A stretch of 64,000 nucleotides of DNA from Tetraselmis striata (GCA_006384855.1 VCJN01002339.1:32034-96033); one strand, 5' to 3'. Shown: positions 41,201-53,975, counted from the first letter of the stretch. The notes: generated by a model not told the origin, from the sequence alone. Program-made: numbers and translations.

Positions 41201-41968
41201 CCTGTGTCCATGCTGGCTATGGTGGTGTCCTCCTGGAGGTAGGGCCCGCTCTCCACGCCACTGTGGGCGCAGGCCGGCAGTTGGCCGGGTGGTGGGTCGT
41301 CCGGTCGCTCGTCGGACGATCCGCCGTTTCACGGGAGGACCACGCTATCAGTACCAATAGCCGCGCCGGCTTGCCCTAATTTAGTACATACGCAGTACTT
41401 CGCCCGGTGTTAAGGGCCGGCTGGAAAGTGAGAAGTCACCGCATCTCACCACCGTTGCATGCTGCGCTATGTCACTCGCAGCTCGACAGCATGTTGAACT
41501 GCCCCTAAAGAACAACAACGGACGAGGCAAGTGCAGGTGTGATGTGCACGGAGCCGAGGTGTTTGCGGTGGAGTAGCGTGGTTTCTTTATAAGGTGGTTG
41601 AGATTGCGGGGTGGTAGGTACGTGGGGTGGGGCATTTGGAAAGCCAAGAGTGGGCGGGCAGCGAGCCGACATGATGATGCTAAAGGCATCCCACGGGCGC
41701 GCTCGCCAACTAAGCCCCTAGGCCTTCCCACCGGCTATTCACCGTTGCGGCCACCGTAGCTGGGCTGCCGTTAGATGTTGGTACGGGCTTTATATTCGCC
41801 ATTGGTCTAAATTTACCTATATGTGCCCATACGCACGCACGAGCGAGCGAGTGCCCGTAACATACATGCAACTAACATCGTGCGCGCCAACCTGTTCGAA
41901 TACGCTGTGTCAATATCGATATGACCAGCTGCAGAACTTCTGGGAGGGGGGCGACGGGGAGCTGTGGG

Positions 41969-41999
<31 letters not shown>

Positions 42000-42493
42000 C
42001 TAAACCTGCCGATCATCTTTTCTTACTAAATACTGCAGCCTGAGGATTTTAAGGTTAAACATGCTCGTACCAGTCGTAGGCGGTAATTCGAATTGAAATT
42101 CGAATTTGAAATAGTCATCTGTGCGGCGGCCTCGGAGACGAAATCAGATGAGAGGCAGTATACTAGAGTAGTACCCGTAGTCGCTACCTGCAGCGACTAC
42201 CCACCGAGTTCGATCTTGCGGGACACCTGCAAGTGCGGCCTCGCGGGCCAGTGCATATCTGCTAGCGACTATATCAGAGCAGCGCGCACCTTCCTGCTGG
42301 TACTTACCCCGCGTCCAGGCTGTTGGCCTAGCACCTGTAGATTACACCGACCCGCCGAGGCACAGTCAGGCGCACGTCGCGGGTCAAAGAACGGCCTGTG
42401 CCGAGGAGATAGCGACCGACTAATCCACGCGTGGAGGTGGTGCCGAGAAACCTCGGCCGGAGCAGCCGTTGCCGTTTTTGCCCCGTCGCTGCG
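41201..42493. other. Upstream region of the CTF4-like gene; G29 run
   Basis: No gene supported. 41971-41999 is 29 consecutive G, about 495 bp upstream of the proposed start codon of the CTF4-like gene. The promoter of that gene should lie in this stretch, but no TATA-like box can be singled out. Confidence 0.45.
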
Positions 42494-44805
42494 ATGCCCG
42501 GACCGCAGGTAGACGTGTCGCACACACACGGCCCGGGGGTGGCTGACCTCGTGCCCCTCGCGCAGCATCCGGGTACAGTCCTGACCGTCGGGAACGACGG
42601 CTTCGCTGTCACAAGGCCTGAGGACGCTGGGCCGAGGATCGAAAACGAGAAGACCGCGCCATTTACTTGCGCAGCGCGTAACCCCGCAACTGGCGACATC
42701 GCGCTCGGCGACAAAGAAGCATTCGTCAAGGTCCGGTAAAATACCATAGCCGATGCGAGCCTGTGCCTAACACGGCACTATCATTAGAAAGATTCCGTCG
42801 TCCAGGTCACGCTTACCCGTTGCAACATTGTGCAGGTGTATGACGCCTCAACCGGCGATTTTAAGTCTATTGCCACGAGACTGACCCTGCCAGTCCGCAG
42901 CCTATCATACAGCAAGGATGGCAACACCCTGGCCGCAGCAGGCGATGGCGAAGGAATCAAGCTGCTCAACACCGAGGATGGACGGGTAGGGTGCTTTGTT
43001 CGTGCCATGTAAATGCTGCACACAGAGGTAGACACTGTGCTGTGCTTTCCTGAGAAGCTGCCTGCACAGGTGCTGCGCGTGCTGCAGACGGGACCTCAGG
43101 TGCGCGATGTGGCCTTCGATCCAGAGTCTCAGTTTGTCGCGTCGGTGACATGTGGTGGGACCATCCAGGTAATTGCCGTTGCTTTCGGCACTGCCCCACT
43201 GTCCAGTCGTCACCCGGACGCATTAGAGCTGCACTGCTGTCATGTTGACAACATGCTCACGCCATGTGTTGGATAACATCCAGGTTTGGGATGTGACTAA
43301 TGGAAAGGCAGTTTTCACTGTGAAACGTGGCGCTCCAGTCACTGATCATTTTTCCTCGGAGCGGGCACGCTTAGCATGGCACCCCGACGGCAGCCTTCTT
43401 GCCGTCCCAGGCGTAGAAGTGAGTGTTGCCGGTCCCTCATCAGTATTAATATGCTGTTCGCATCTGCAACCGTAGGCTGACCCTGACTTGTTGCTTGCAG
43501 AACGATGTTGTGCTCTATGAAAGATTGAGCTGGCAGGCAACTGGGCATCTCTCGAATGGCCATTCAAAGCCAATAAATTGTGTGAGCATTTCTCCAAATG
43601 GGCTGTATGCCGTGACTGCTGGCCGAGACAAGGCCGTGATTCTGTGGGATACTGCGAAGTGTGAGGAGGTTGAAAGGCATGAACTCCAGAGTGCAGTCAC
43701 AGCAGTGGTCTGGCGTGCTGATGCAAATGTGGTTGAGGTAGGTGCCCATGGATATTAACTACGCTGCATGCTCTTCTCAGCTGACGGATGTAATGTGTCT
43801 CAAGTCATGCCATTGAATGGTGTAGATGATTGACGGCGAAGGTCAGTACATGTGCTGGAAGGATGCCGTACCCGATGGCCACTGCTCTCCATTCATCTCT
43901 TTGGATGAAATTGACAAAATCGCTGATAGGGAAATGGACAATATCAGTCCTGTTGTGGCAGCCTCGGATGCTGAGGAGGAAGGCCTCGAGGTGTGGCCCC
44001 GTCAATGCACACAGGGGTGTTGCGTCTTCACTATAGCCACGCTGAGAATTGCCTTGGTGGCGTATGCAGAATTTCATCGAGGAGGACCCGGAAGATTCTG
44101 TTCTGGACTCTAAGCGTATGCGTCAAAGCATCAAGTCCGAGGTGAAGAAAGCCATTCAAGTAATGAAATCCGGTGGTCATATTCAGGTATGGCAATGCAG
44201 TGCATGCGCCGTCTGACTCCTCAATTTACACGTCACACATGTATGTGCTACCGGATATGATATTGTGCTATCCCCGCACAGGATCCAATCCAGCAAGGCT
44301 GTACTACCTTTCAGGAGGGCAAGGGGTCAAAGCGCTTTTTGACCTACACAATGGATGGGTTCATTACTAGTCGCCAGGATGAGTATGGATCAACAGTTGA
44401 GGTAGGATGATCCCTGCGTCAATCAGATGAGACACGCCGGATCGGTTTACCTGAGTATGAGAGCAGCTGCGTCACTGCCATTCATCTTTATTTTCGCGGT
44501 GTCTCAGGTGGGATTCCATGACGTCAACAACAGCCGGCGGCGCCTGCCCGTGTATGCTGATTTCTTCGGGTTCCACCTTGCATCACTTGGGGAGCGTGGA
44601 ACAGCATATGCCAGCCACTCCAACTCTGAGTTCCCTTCCACGATCATGTATCGGCCATTTGATTTCTGGGCGCCAAAGGTGCCGCGCTATCCGCTGCAGT
44701 ATGCACTCTAAATTATGTTCTGTTGTGCATGGTGCCATGACACACATAGCAATGCGGGGGGGGGGGGGGGGGGGGGGGGGTTTCGAGATAACCCCCCCCT
44801 CGAGA

Positions 44806-44838
<33 letters not shown>

Positions 44839-46778
44839 TTACCCCTCGCCCTTGCTCGTGTCCTTCATGCCGTCCTCCAACGGCATGTTAGTCGGACTGG
44901 ACCATTTCTCTGCCGCAAGACGAGGAGGCAGAGTGCATTGTGGCCGGCCTGCAGTTTGTTGCTGTTGCAACATCCCAGCGCATGCTCCGCGTCATGTCCT
45001 TGGCTGGGCTGCATCTGGCAATAATCGCACTGCAAGGTCCACCAATTGCGCTTGCTGCTCACGGCAACGAGCTTGCCGTGGTGTGGCATGCAGGCAATGC
45101 GGTCGATGGGGAGCAGATGCTTGCCTACATGGTAAGTTCATATGCATACATGCCGCTCCTGCTATCGTGCGACAAGTATACTGCAACTTTCCGATTTTGA
45201 GGACCTCCATCAATGTGCTCCTTTCCAGATACTGGATGTATCGCAACGGTGTGAGCTGGCATCGGGTTGTGTTCCTCTTGCCGGGGCGGACCTTGTGTGG
45301 TTTGGATACTCAAAGGATGGCCGGCTAGGGGCATTTGACTCCTCTGAGATTCTTCGGATCAGGTTCTACAGCCCTCCAATGCGCTGACACCGGCATGGCC
45401 TGCAACCTGCTCAGGCCATCACCCCTTAGCATATATGACCTCCGGCATCTGCAGGACACCTGATTTTGGCGGATCATGGACGCCTGTCTTCACGTCAGCT
45501 ACTGAGCGCAAGGGCAATGAGGCTTACTTCATGGTTGGGTTGTCGCACAAGGAAATATACTGCATAGTTTGCAATGCTGGCAGTGCTCCTCAGGTGATGA
45601 TGGCGCGTTCTCACATTATTGGAATGGCAAGAAGATCCTGCTAATGTGAACCTGAGTGTTGCTTTCGTGATTGTGCTGCTCTCTCCTGCCTTGTGGCAGG
45701 TTGCGCCCAAGCCAGTCCTCAGTATGTTGCCTTATGACATTCCTATTGCCAGCGTTGATGTCTCTGCCAACCAAATGGAACGCGAGCTCCTGGCATCAAA
45801 CCTGCAGCTCAGCTGCGTACGTAGGAATGTGACAGACAGTCACACCGAGACATTGGCTTCAGAGACCGCGCTTGCAGCTGATCGCTGCGCGCTCAAGCTT
45901 TTTCAGCATGCTTTGAAGGTCTGGATCCCTCTATCATGTGTATTACCTACGGGCTGAAAATGTACAGCCGGCGCTCAACTTCCATGTTGTTGACTCACAG
46001 GCCGAGCTTCTGGGCAAGGCGCTCGAGCTCGCGTGTCAAATGCATCTTCAACCAAGTATTGAAGGAGCTTTGCGATTGGCTTCACACCACCACCAAGGAG
46101 CTTTGGCCGAGAGGTTGGCAGTCTTTACAAATGTGTCATAATGGATCAGTTTTTGTGCTTTTGGGCTGGATGGATGAGTACTTCGCGCTCACACGCTTTC
46201 CTATTGATCCGCCTGCCACTCAGGATCTCTGTCTATCTCGAGAGCCGGCAGGCACTTGAGCTGCAGGATGCAGATGACGACTTTGAGGTAACATCTTCAT
46301 TTGCATAGCTGACTGCAGTCTACCAGTAAACACAGACACTCATGGAATGACGCATAGTACATAAACCCCGCTTAAGTTGGATGCTCTACACAGGAGGATG
46401 TGGAGGATCGTGGCCCTCTCAACTACGCACACACACAAAACCAGGATGGAACTCCGCCCCTCGCAACCACTGCAATTGACGAGAACCACATGCCACCTTT
46501 CTCGGTCTCAAGATGGGGCTGGAGTGTTGAGGGATGCTGGCAACAATCTGCGCTCAGCTGATGCGGTATGCAATGCCACGATGCACCCGTTCAAAACCTG
46601 TACATGCTAGCTGCTGCCAACAATGCTGCTCTTGCTCAGTTTCCGCGGCGGCTGGTTTTTGCAGGAGAAGCGCAAACTGCCTTCCTACCCAGGTGGCAAT
46701 CGCACTGGTAAGAAAAGCAAGAGAGGGGTTATAGGCTCCACTGCCGGAAATCCCTTTATAAGGTCCAAGACAACATGA
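42494..46778 (+). CDS. CTF4/WDHD1 (AND-1) homologue, replisome adaptor; 17 exons
   Basis: Ctf4/AND-1 trimers link the CMG helicase to DNA polymerase alpha at replication forks. Exons: 42494-42730, 42806-42985, 43070-43168, 43284-43418, 43501-43737, 43826-43990, 44070-44186, 44282-44401, 44508-44678, 44892-45131, 45229-45362, 45455-45593, 45700-45918, 46001-46113, 46224-46287, 46394-46504, 46665-46778; together 2,595 bp, 864 residues, TGA stop. All junctions are GT-AG and keep phase. Residues 1-350 are WD40 repeats (LPVRSLSYSKDGNTLAAAGD; INCVSISPNGLYAVTAGRDK). Residues 390-740 match the central SepB/Ctf4 domain (VGFHDVNNSRRRLPVYADFF; SDWTISLPQDEEAECIVAGL; GSWTPVF). Helical AERISVYLESRQALELQ follows, then an acidic linker and a basic end with NPFIRS. 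There is no C-terminal HMG box, as in yeast and unlike vertebrates. The first donor (GTCCGG) and exon 16 end (GTCTCA) are the least certain. Confidence 0.9.
44756..44838. repeat. G25/C30 fold-back inside an intron of the CTF4-like gene
   Basis: G25 (44756-44780), a 28-base loop with two tcgagataac motifs, then C30 (44809-44838), all within intron 9 (44679-44891). The two tracts can pair into a 25-bp G:C hairpin in DNA or pre-mRNA. Confidence 0.92.
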
Positions 46779-47955
46779 TAATTTACCCTGCGATCTCCAA
46801 AAGACTTGGAGCGCCGTCCTTTTCTTTTCTTAAATCAGCAGGCGTGTGGTTCCATGATACCACGCTTGTTGTCAAACACAATGCCCAATTCATGTAGCAT
46901 CAGAGATATGATACAGAGTCCTTGCCTGTCTGGATAGCAGTGACAACGCAGCTGTGAATTGATTGGCTGCCTGCCAGGCCGCGTTCTATCTGCCTGCTTG
47001 TGGACCAGATTATTATGTACATGGTGGCAGGGGATGGTTTAGTTTAATCCCGTGTATGGGGATGTTCTCTACACAGCGGTATTTGCCACGTGTACGAACA
47101 TTGGCAACTAACGCTCTTTTCAGTCAAGCTGTGACTACTGCGGCCACCGTATCATGTTGATGGGGAGATCACGGACTCAGAAAATTTTCATACCCTCTGC
47201 AGCATACACGTATTGCTCGCTGCCACCCGCCGATTAGAGCATACATTGGCGCCCTGATCTGCCATCCATGGGAAATGACAGGTTCTGAGCCTGATGCACA
47301 TGGCTCACTAAAGTCATATACACATCACCCTACCGGTGAGAGAATTGTAGGTTACGCTTAGGTTACGAGGCAGTTTTAAAGCAACTGCTGCTGCATGGCT
47401 GTGAGGCACCAGTCAGTAAACATCTCGGCGCATGAAATGTTGACCTTGTCCATCACGTCGAGGGCCCTGGCAATTATGTTGCTGCGCAGTGTGCTGGGTA
47501 ACCAACACCTCATTGCCAGTACATTGCATAAAAATAAAGCGCGCCGAACGCACATACCGCAACCTTTTAGCGCTACATGCTGCTGTGTGGTGATTGCTCA
47601 TCGCCGCCATAGTAATGCACTTACTTCTCAACCAGCTACACTTCGCTACCCTTCTTTAGCACTTGTACTCATGATAAAGGAGAGGGCACAGCTGCAGCAG
47701 TATGCTGATTGACTGCGCACTTACTTTTGTACTCGAGGGATACGTCATCTGCCATATTGAGGCATATTCCAATGCCTTGCGCAGGGTGAGCACAGTGTGA
47801 TGTTGAAGTGTTACATATTACTCGTGTTCCGTGACAGTTGGCAGCAGGGCCCCATGTGCAAACATAGGCTAAATCAGCTGCAATGTGCCGTAGACACACT
47901 GCCACACACCCTGGGGGAGTGTTCTGTACGCTACCAGTGGTAGGCATGAGCTGAG
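46779..47955. other. Convergent intergenic region
   Basis: 1.2 kb between the ends of two tail-to-tail genes. No coding region is supported. A TGTAA motif, the usual green-algal poly(A) signal, occurs on the minus strand about 145 bp after the stop of the Myb gene (complement of ttaca near 47811). Confidence 0.45.
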
Positions 47956-48412
47956 CTACTCGATACTTGGAATTGGGCCCATGAGGCCATCGTTGGCTAG
48001 CACATCCTCCATGCAATCAAAGAAAACATCGCTGCACGACTGCCCCGTGGCGTGGTTGTTTGTGTAGCTGCTGGCGAACTCGGACATTTGTAGGTCCATC
48101 CCCCAGCCACTGTGGTCTCCCGCACCAGTCTTGCCAGGAATCGTGTTCATCCCACCGTGCTGAGATGCCGTAGTTGAGACACTGCCGAGCATGTCTCGAT
48201 ATAATCCAGATCCCATGTCTCCCCCACCTGCGGCATCAGCACAGCATGAGTGCACTTGCTTGCTGAAGCACCTACCCACACATCCATATGTTTGCACAGT
48301 AGACTTACCAAACGCCTGCTGGTTCATGCCGCCTGCGTGCATGGTCGGATTCATGCCTGCAACACGCCACGAGATGGTTTTTTAGCCAGAAATGCCGCAA
48401 GGTGGGGAGTGC

Positions 48413-48454
<42 letters not shown>

Positions 48455-50358
48455 CACCAGGTCGGCTCTTCTACAGTACCCAACATATATGTGTATGTGT
48501 GTATGGTCACCTGATCGACTAGAAATCCCAGAGAACCCGGCAGACAAGAAAGCACTCGTCCCAGGATCTGCTGTGCCGCGGCCTGCCCCCATGTAGGCGG
48601 ATTGTGTATCAATCCCATAGTACATTGGGTTGCTATCATCAGTACTGTGCGCCATGTGCGTTGCTGAGCCTGCTGAGCTATCTCCTGCTCCGCCAGAGTC
48701 CGCCATGTGGCTTGCTGAAGGTCCAATCTCATAGCGCGAACAGCTGCCCATGCCATTCGTGAATTCCTGGCCATGCATGAAGTCCTGCCCAAGCTGAACA
48801 TCAAATTGGTTTGAGAGCTGAGTCATTGGCGAGCTGGGCAGCTGCTCACATGAACCATACAAGCCTGCTGGCCGTGCCAGAGGAGAGTTCCGGCCATGGC
48901 CCTGCCTCTGCATTCGCCCCAGCGGAGATCCTGGCTGCGTAGAACCGGCGCTTCTTCTCGGCGATCTGGTTTTGGCAGGAGAGGTACGGATCATGGGGAT
49001 TGTTGGTCCAGCGCCAAAGGCAGCAGGAAACCCGCTGCCCACGCCATCGTCACTGAAACTTGAATACGACCCATTCTCTACGTGGACGGCTGGTCCGGCA
49101 CGGTCGTCAGAGTCCAGCAAGCGGGAGAAAGAGCTTGGGTCGTAGCTCTGTGATCTGCCGTAGAGCAGAGCCATGTTTGGGCGCATCTTCTGGACAGTAA
49201 AAAAAACAGCGGGTCACCAGGAAGGTCAGGGGTTGCATAGGCGAAAGTGTTGTATGCCGACATTCTGTCTGACTGCTATTACGTTTCGAATCCCCGCAAA
49301 CCAGTGTGGCCTACTTGAAAGGCAGGAGTGAGCAGAAGGGTATGCTTGCAGAAAGCTGGGGGCAAGGACTTGCCTGCTGCCCGCTAAGCTGCATCCGGCC
49401 ACCCACTGGGGATGATGGCATTGACTGGCAATCCAGGGGGGCGGTATGCCCTGGCTCTAGATGCAGCGACTTCATGACATTCGCCTCAAGGTCTCTGGCA
49501 GCTTGAGCTCGCTGTTTGCATAGCATGAAGCACCGCATTGCTTCATTGGCACTGGCGAGCAAGCCCTAGATCCACAAAGTGCGACAGTGCAATTCAGCCG
49601 ATAAGCTCAATGAAAGCAACATATGACGGGTCAGGACTCAGAGTGCGTGCACCCACCTCCATATGCGCGGAATCTCCGTCCCAGGATGACTGCTTTGCCA
49701 TTACCACACTCTCTTCCAGAATGGCTGATGCTTGCTCGCAGGCCGACTGTGCATTGGAGAGCTCTGCCTCTGCCTTCATCCGTTCATCCCGAGCACGCGA
49801 ATAGGCGCTGAATCCCTGGTAGCGGCCAGTTTGACCATACTGCGGCGTACCGGCCGCTGCCCCGGCATCCTGTGACCCTGGGCGCGCCTGCCCTGAAGAC
49901 GTTGCATTTGGGCCAAATGTGAAGCTGTTGGAGCGACCAGCTGAGCGCCGGTTCAGCTTGTTTGCCCTCAACGCGATGGCTTGCTTTTCTTCCTCTGTCA
50001 GGTGGCGGAACTTCACTAGGTTTCGCCATTTGTCTTTTATCTGGACACCTGTGCGCTGCTGCAGGAGCTTGAAGTCAGGGTCCTGTCGAATTGCTTCCCA
50101 GTTTCCGACTCCATGACGTTGCACACCCCGCCTGAGTAGCATCATCTCATCCTTGTCCCACGCCTTGTACTTCTTCGGGGCCTTTGCATCGAATTTCTTT
50201 TCATCATCTTCGGTTGCAGGGTCTGGTGTTTTCATGTCCTTTACTGTCGCCTTCGATGGCCGCGATTTCATCTCGATCTGCTCATCGTTGACACCGGCCT
50301 CTACTTTGATGTCCACTGTGGGAGCTGCCGCTTCAACCATTGCCTGCATTGGCTGCAT
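47956..50358 (-). CDS. Telobox-type Myb/SANT protein, 5 exons
   Basis: Exons on the minus strand: 50358-49657, 49565-49374, 49189-48511, 48356-48309, 48227-47956; 1,893 bp, 630 residues, stop TAG. ATG 50358 is the first after an in-frame TGA. Residues about 64-117 are one Myb/SANT domain: KYKAWDKDEMMLLRRGVQRH, GNWEAIRQDPDFKLLQQRTG, VQIKDKWRNLVKF. The last piece is the telobox signature (V-D/K-x-K-D-K-W-R-N) of telomere- and telomere-motif-binding proteins (TRB/TRF class). A nuclear DNA-binding role at telomeric repeats or promoters with related motifs is inferred. A Ser/Gly/Gln/Met-rich, probably disordered C-terminal half follows, ending SCSDVFFDCMEDVLANDGLM. Introns 1, 3 and 4 are GT-AG; intron 2 starts GCAAGT and ends CAG, a GC-AG intron that keeps phase. 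A CA microsatellite lies in intron 3. Confidence 0.85.
48414..48452. repeat. (CA)n microsatellite in intron 3 of the Myb gene
   Basis: About 38 bp of perfect alternating CA on the plus strand. Confidence 0.95.
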
Positions 50359-51586
50359 AACACACAAAAGCAGGACAATTCAGCGGAGAAGAGTCGCTGT
50401 AAGTAACACGAGCGGCGAGTCGCTAGCAAAGGGTATATCCCAAGAGAAGGGGGTCGGAGGAGGCCCGGGGGGGGGGGGGCGGGGGGGGGGGTAACACGGG
50501 CAAAGAAGCCCGTAAGAAGAATACTGGCCACAGTGCTTTTATATGCTTGCGCCGTATGCACTTGCAAAGAGAGACGACTAGGCACTGCAGCGAGAGGTGT
50601 GTGGGCAGCACGCTAGGGTAAATACACCGGGACGTCCCATGCGCTCGAAGAGCCGCGACCGTGGGCATCAGTGTTGCACACTCAGCAGCGTGGTCTGGAG
50701 GCGAGTCGGCGAGTCCACCGCTTCACACTCTGCACGTAGAAATACCGCTAACGGCGACTGTTGCAGGTGCCGCTCGCGGCTGTCGAGCACCCGCACCCCT
50801 ATACCGCCAGCGTCGCGACGAACACATTGTCCGTACGAACGGCACCGTCCTGTGCGAATCCGTGAAGTGCGAATCCTCTCAGATACGGCCAGCCAGGGCC
50901 AGGTCACCCGCCAAACGCGCATTCACCCGCTTCCCCGCAAGCAATCATCCAAGCCGCGGATAAGGCTGCCATTACTGGTGCAACCTCCCTCTCACTTAAT
51001 GTTAATGCTGAGAAGTAAACCCAACGGCATGCAGGGGATGTCCCTCCGCGAGTTTCTCGAACTAGTAGTGGGTTTGCACACTGCACGCTTCCGCACCGCC
51101 CACATAGCTACGCGATATAAACCGCTCGGAGGCTGTCAGCGCACACGCACTACCTTAGCCCCGAACACCAAGGATGCGATCAGCTAGCCGCGGCTGCATG
51201 GGAAGCACGCAATGAGCCGTGAGTGTACAGCTCCAGCCGTGGGTCCCCAACTACCACATCCGCCCGAGGTAGGGAGGGCAGAAACCTTAATCCGAATGAA
51301 GTGGTCCAGAAACTGCCCTGCGATATACTCGCCTTGCGGCACTAGTTGTCAGTACTCTTAGTCGTAGCAAGCGCTTTGATTTACGTTGCGAGCAGGCCCG
51401 GAGAACCACGAGAAAATAGTAATAGCATTGCTGGACGTCAACTGCGCAGCGCAATGGTGGAAGAGCGCACGCTTTCTCTTGGACGACAGGGCCAGGTAGC
51501 TCGCCATCACGCGAGTCGGACAAACCTGAACTACTGGTAGCGACTACCAGCATCGAGCAGTACAAAGCGCAGGTTTCGTTTGATAA
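50359..51586. other. Upstream region of the Myb gene and unassigned sequence
   Basis: Holds the 5' flank of the Myb gene, with broken G runs at 50468-50491 about 110 bp upstream of its ATG. Open frames around 50597-51187 show no recognisable domain. Confidence 0.4.
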
Positions 51587-51588
51587 TA

Positions 51589-52216
51589 CAGTGACTATAC
51601 CGATATAATAAACATTGCGTCCCCCCCCCCCCCGTTCACTATGTCGGTATGTTCACTATATCGGTGTTCATTATAAGCAGGCCCACCCGACCGCTATAGT
51701 AAACGGTTTACTAAATCGGTACTATTGTTTATTGTAACGGTGACCCCGTTCACTGTAGCAGTCTCCAGGCCTTATCCTGCAGTTGTCTAGATAGGAACAG
51801 CGCTGCTCGGTGGGCGTCGCCATGGCGCGATGGCGACAGACGCGGTGGGGCAGTTGAGTGGCGGTGGGCGCAATGTGCCGCAGTGTGCCGCCGCCGCCGC
51901 CGCCGCCGAGTGGCTGTAGAGGCCTCTGCGCCCGTACTGGAACGGTACCGGCTATCGGAACACGCCAACGGCCGGGTTCGGCGTCGGCAACACTGCCGTT
52001 ATGTAGAGAAGTTTACTATATCGGTATAGTTTGGGGCATTGTGTCCCCCCCCCCCCCCCCCCGTTCACTATAGCGGTAAGTTTATTATATTGGTAAGTTT
52101 ATTATAGGGGTATACATAGGGATTTTTCCCGGTGTTAAGAATCCGTCCCCCCCCCCCCCGTTCACTATATCGGTATGTTCACTATATCGGTATTCATTAT
52201 ATCGGTATAGTCACTG
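51589..52216. mobile_element. 628-bp MITE with Tc1-like ends
   Basis: Flanked by TA (51587-51588 and 52217-52218). The inverted ends are identical for 21 bp, beginning CAGTGACTATACCGATATAA. TA duplication and CAGT termini are typical of Tc1/mariner. Inside are many degenerate copies of GTTCACTATATCGGTA and C runs of 13-17 bases, plus a unique GC-rich centre. No transposase, so non-autonomous. Another copy starts at 63945. Confidence 0.85.
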
Positions 52217-52323
52217 TACTGTAATATATTATTTTCCTGTCATGTCATCGATCTTAATAGTACGCGGGTACCTGTACTGGTGTGAAATACAAGAAGGCCA
52301 GTAGTGGTACTACAGTGGTAGTA
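52217..52323. other. Spacer between MITE and P3
   Basis: Short sequence with several GTAGTAC/GTACTA motifs; nothing coding. Confidence 0.4.
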
Positions 52324-52482
52324 CATTTCAAACAAGCAGTAAAAATCATGCATTACAAATAAGTTGAGTCTGGTTTTGCCAGTGTTGACTGAACACAGGG
52401 AGCGGTGGATTGACGGAGAAGGGGTAGGGCCAGGTCATGAAGGGGGCACCGGGAAGCCCACCGCTGCGGAGTCTTGTTGGAC

Positions 52483-53975
52483 TTAGAAGTGGCGGAGGTG
52501 CGCGATGCGGCCGAAGAAGAACCCCACGCCAAGCGAAGGAAGCAAGGATGTTGGGATCGATTTGTATTCCAGAACGACGTCGGAGTTAGTGGCCGAGCCG
52601 TTGTGGTAGCGAATGTGGGACAGTGGAGTTCCGATGGCGTTAGCGGCAGACGGTGCTCCCTTGCGAAGGCTGTGTAAGCTCCGGGAAGTGCCGGTGGGAG
52701 GGGCTTCACCGACATTAAGACGAACAGCCGTAGAGAACCACGCACTCCGACATTGTGGCGGCGGTCCAAGAATTGGACTGCTCGCTCCGGGTGATCGCCC
52801 AGAAGTTAGTTTCGGCCAAGGCAATAGGAACCAGGGGGGCAGACTGTACGTGGTCGATGAAGTGGTGCAGGAGACGCGAGATGCGGGGGTACTCTGACAC
52901 TGGAAGGAGCAGTACGCGCAGATCGTCGGTACCCATCGACCAGCGTGCGTGGCCTTTCTCGCAGTACACGACCTGCAGAATAATGTTGTAATCGTCGACA
53001 TGCATATCCCGCACTCGGCAGGACACGCCAGTAAGTCCGCCCCTGGCAAAGAACACGAAGTTGACAACCGAGGCCACGATGGCTCGGATAGTTGTAGTAG
53101 TACTCGGGGATGGGAACAGACACAATCAACTATGCATGCTTGACGAAGCTATAAGCGACAATACCAGCAGGCAGAGGGATGACTCGCAAAGAGGCAGCCT
53201 CTAGGCGGCGTTGCCTTCGCATCATGCCATGACGAGCTGCAGTAAGGTGCAGGCCGTCCTTGTTTGGCGATTGGATCGAGGCGGTTGTGTTGCTTGAAGA
53301 ACGTGTTGATTGCTGACGGGCTGCAACGACTTAGCCCCAATGTGCCCACGCTCACCAACCCAAGCAACGTACCGGACGAAAGTAGCAGTAGTCGCCTCCT
53401 GCGGGTTAATGTTCTCGTAGTCGTGGCAAAACTCCGCGAACTGAGACAAATTTTCCGGCGTAGCTCTTGAGTGTCCGAGCGGTGAGTCAGCTGGAGAGTA
53501 TATCAAGGGTTCGCTCCCCCAACTCGTCTGAGCTGAACGCGTCCTGCATCCGAGACCGGAGTGAAGCAGCCTAAGGGGCAACAGCTTCGGGCTCGTCAGT
53601 TGCATTAGTGCGGCGCTTGGCCGACAGAGAAACAGAAGGTCGGTTCATGTTAGCAAAGTACAGGGCGGTAGCAGTTAGGTTTTTGGTGGTTGGCCGGTAG
53701 TTGTTGGAGGGATTCGCAACATCACTAGTACTACGGGTTTGCGGGGCTAGGTTCAGGTTGGAGGGCCGCCCCGCGCGCCCTTCGCGCTCGTAGCGCATGT
53801 AACGCGCGTAACGTACACGCGCGAAGCTTGGTCGTTGCGAACCGGTTGTAACACGCAGTGTGACAACCGACTGACGCAGCGATAAGATGGTATGGGAGGC
53901 GGTTTGTTGAGCCGCCATGCGCAGGTGTGCGGATGGTTGAGCCGCACTTGGCTGTAGCTGTAAGAAGCGCCGCAC
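52483..53975 (-). pseudogene. P3 tyrosine recombinase, decayed
   Basis: Starts at 53975 (MRRFLQLQPSAAQPSAHLRM), close to the P2 protein. It keeps EATTATFVRYVAWVGERGHI and AKSLQPV (serine where P2 has TAA), FVFFARGGLTGVSCRVRDMH, HSLRKGAPSAANAIGTPLSH and SDVVLEYKS, but the W/H position is changed (HNGSATN for QGGWATN), there is a TAG after EPEAVAP, and the frame changes at least three times. Ends at about 52483. Not functional. Confidence 0.75.
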
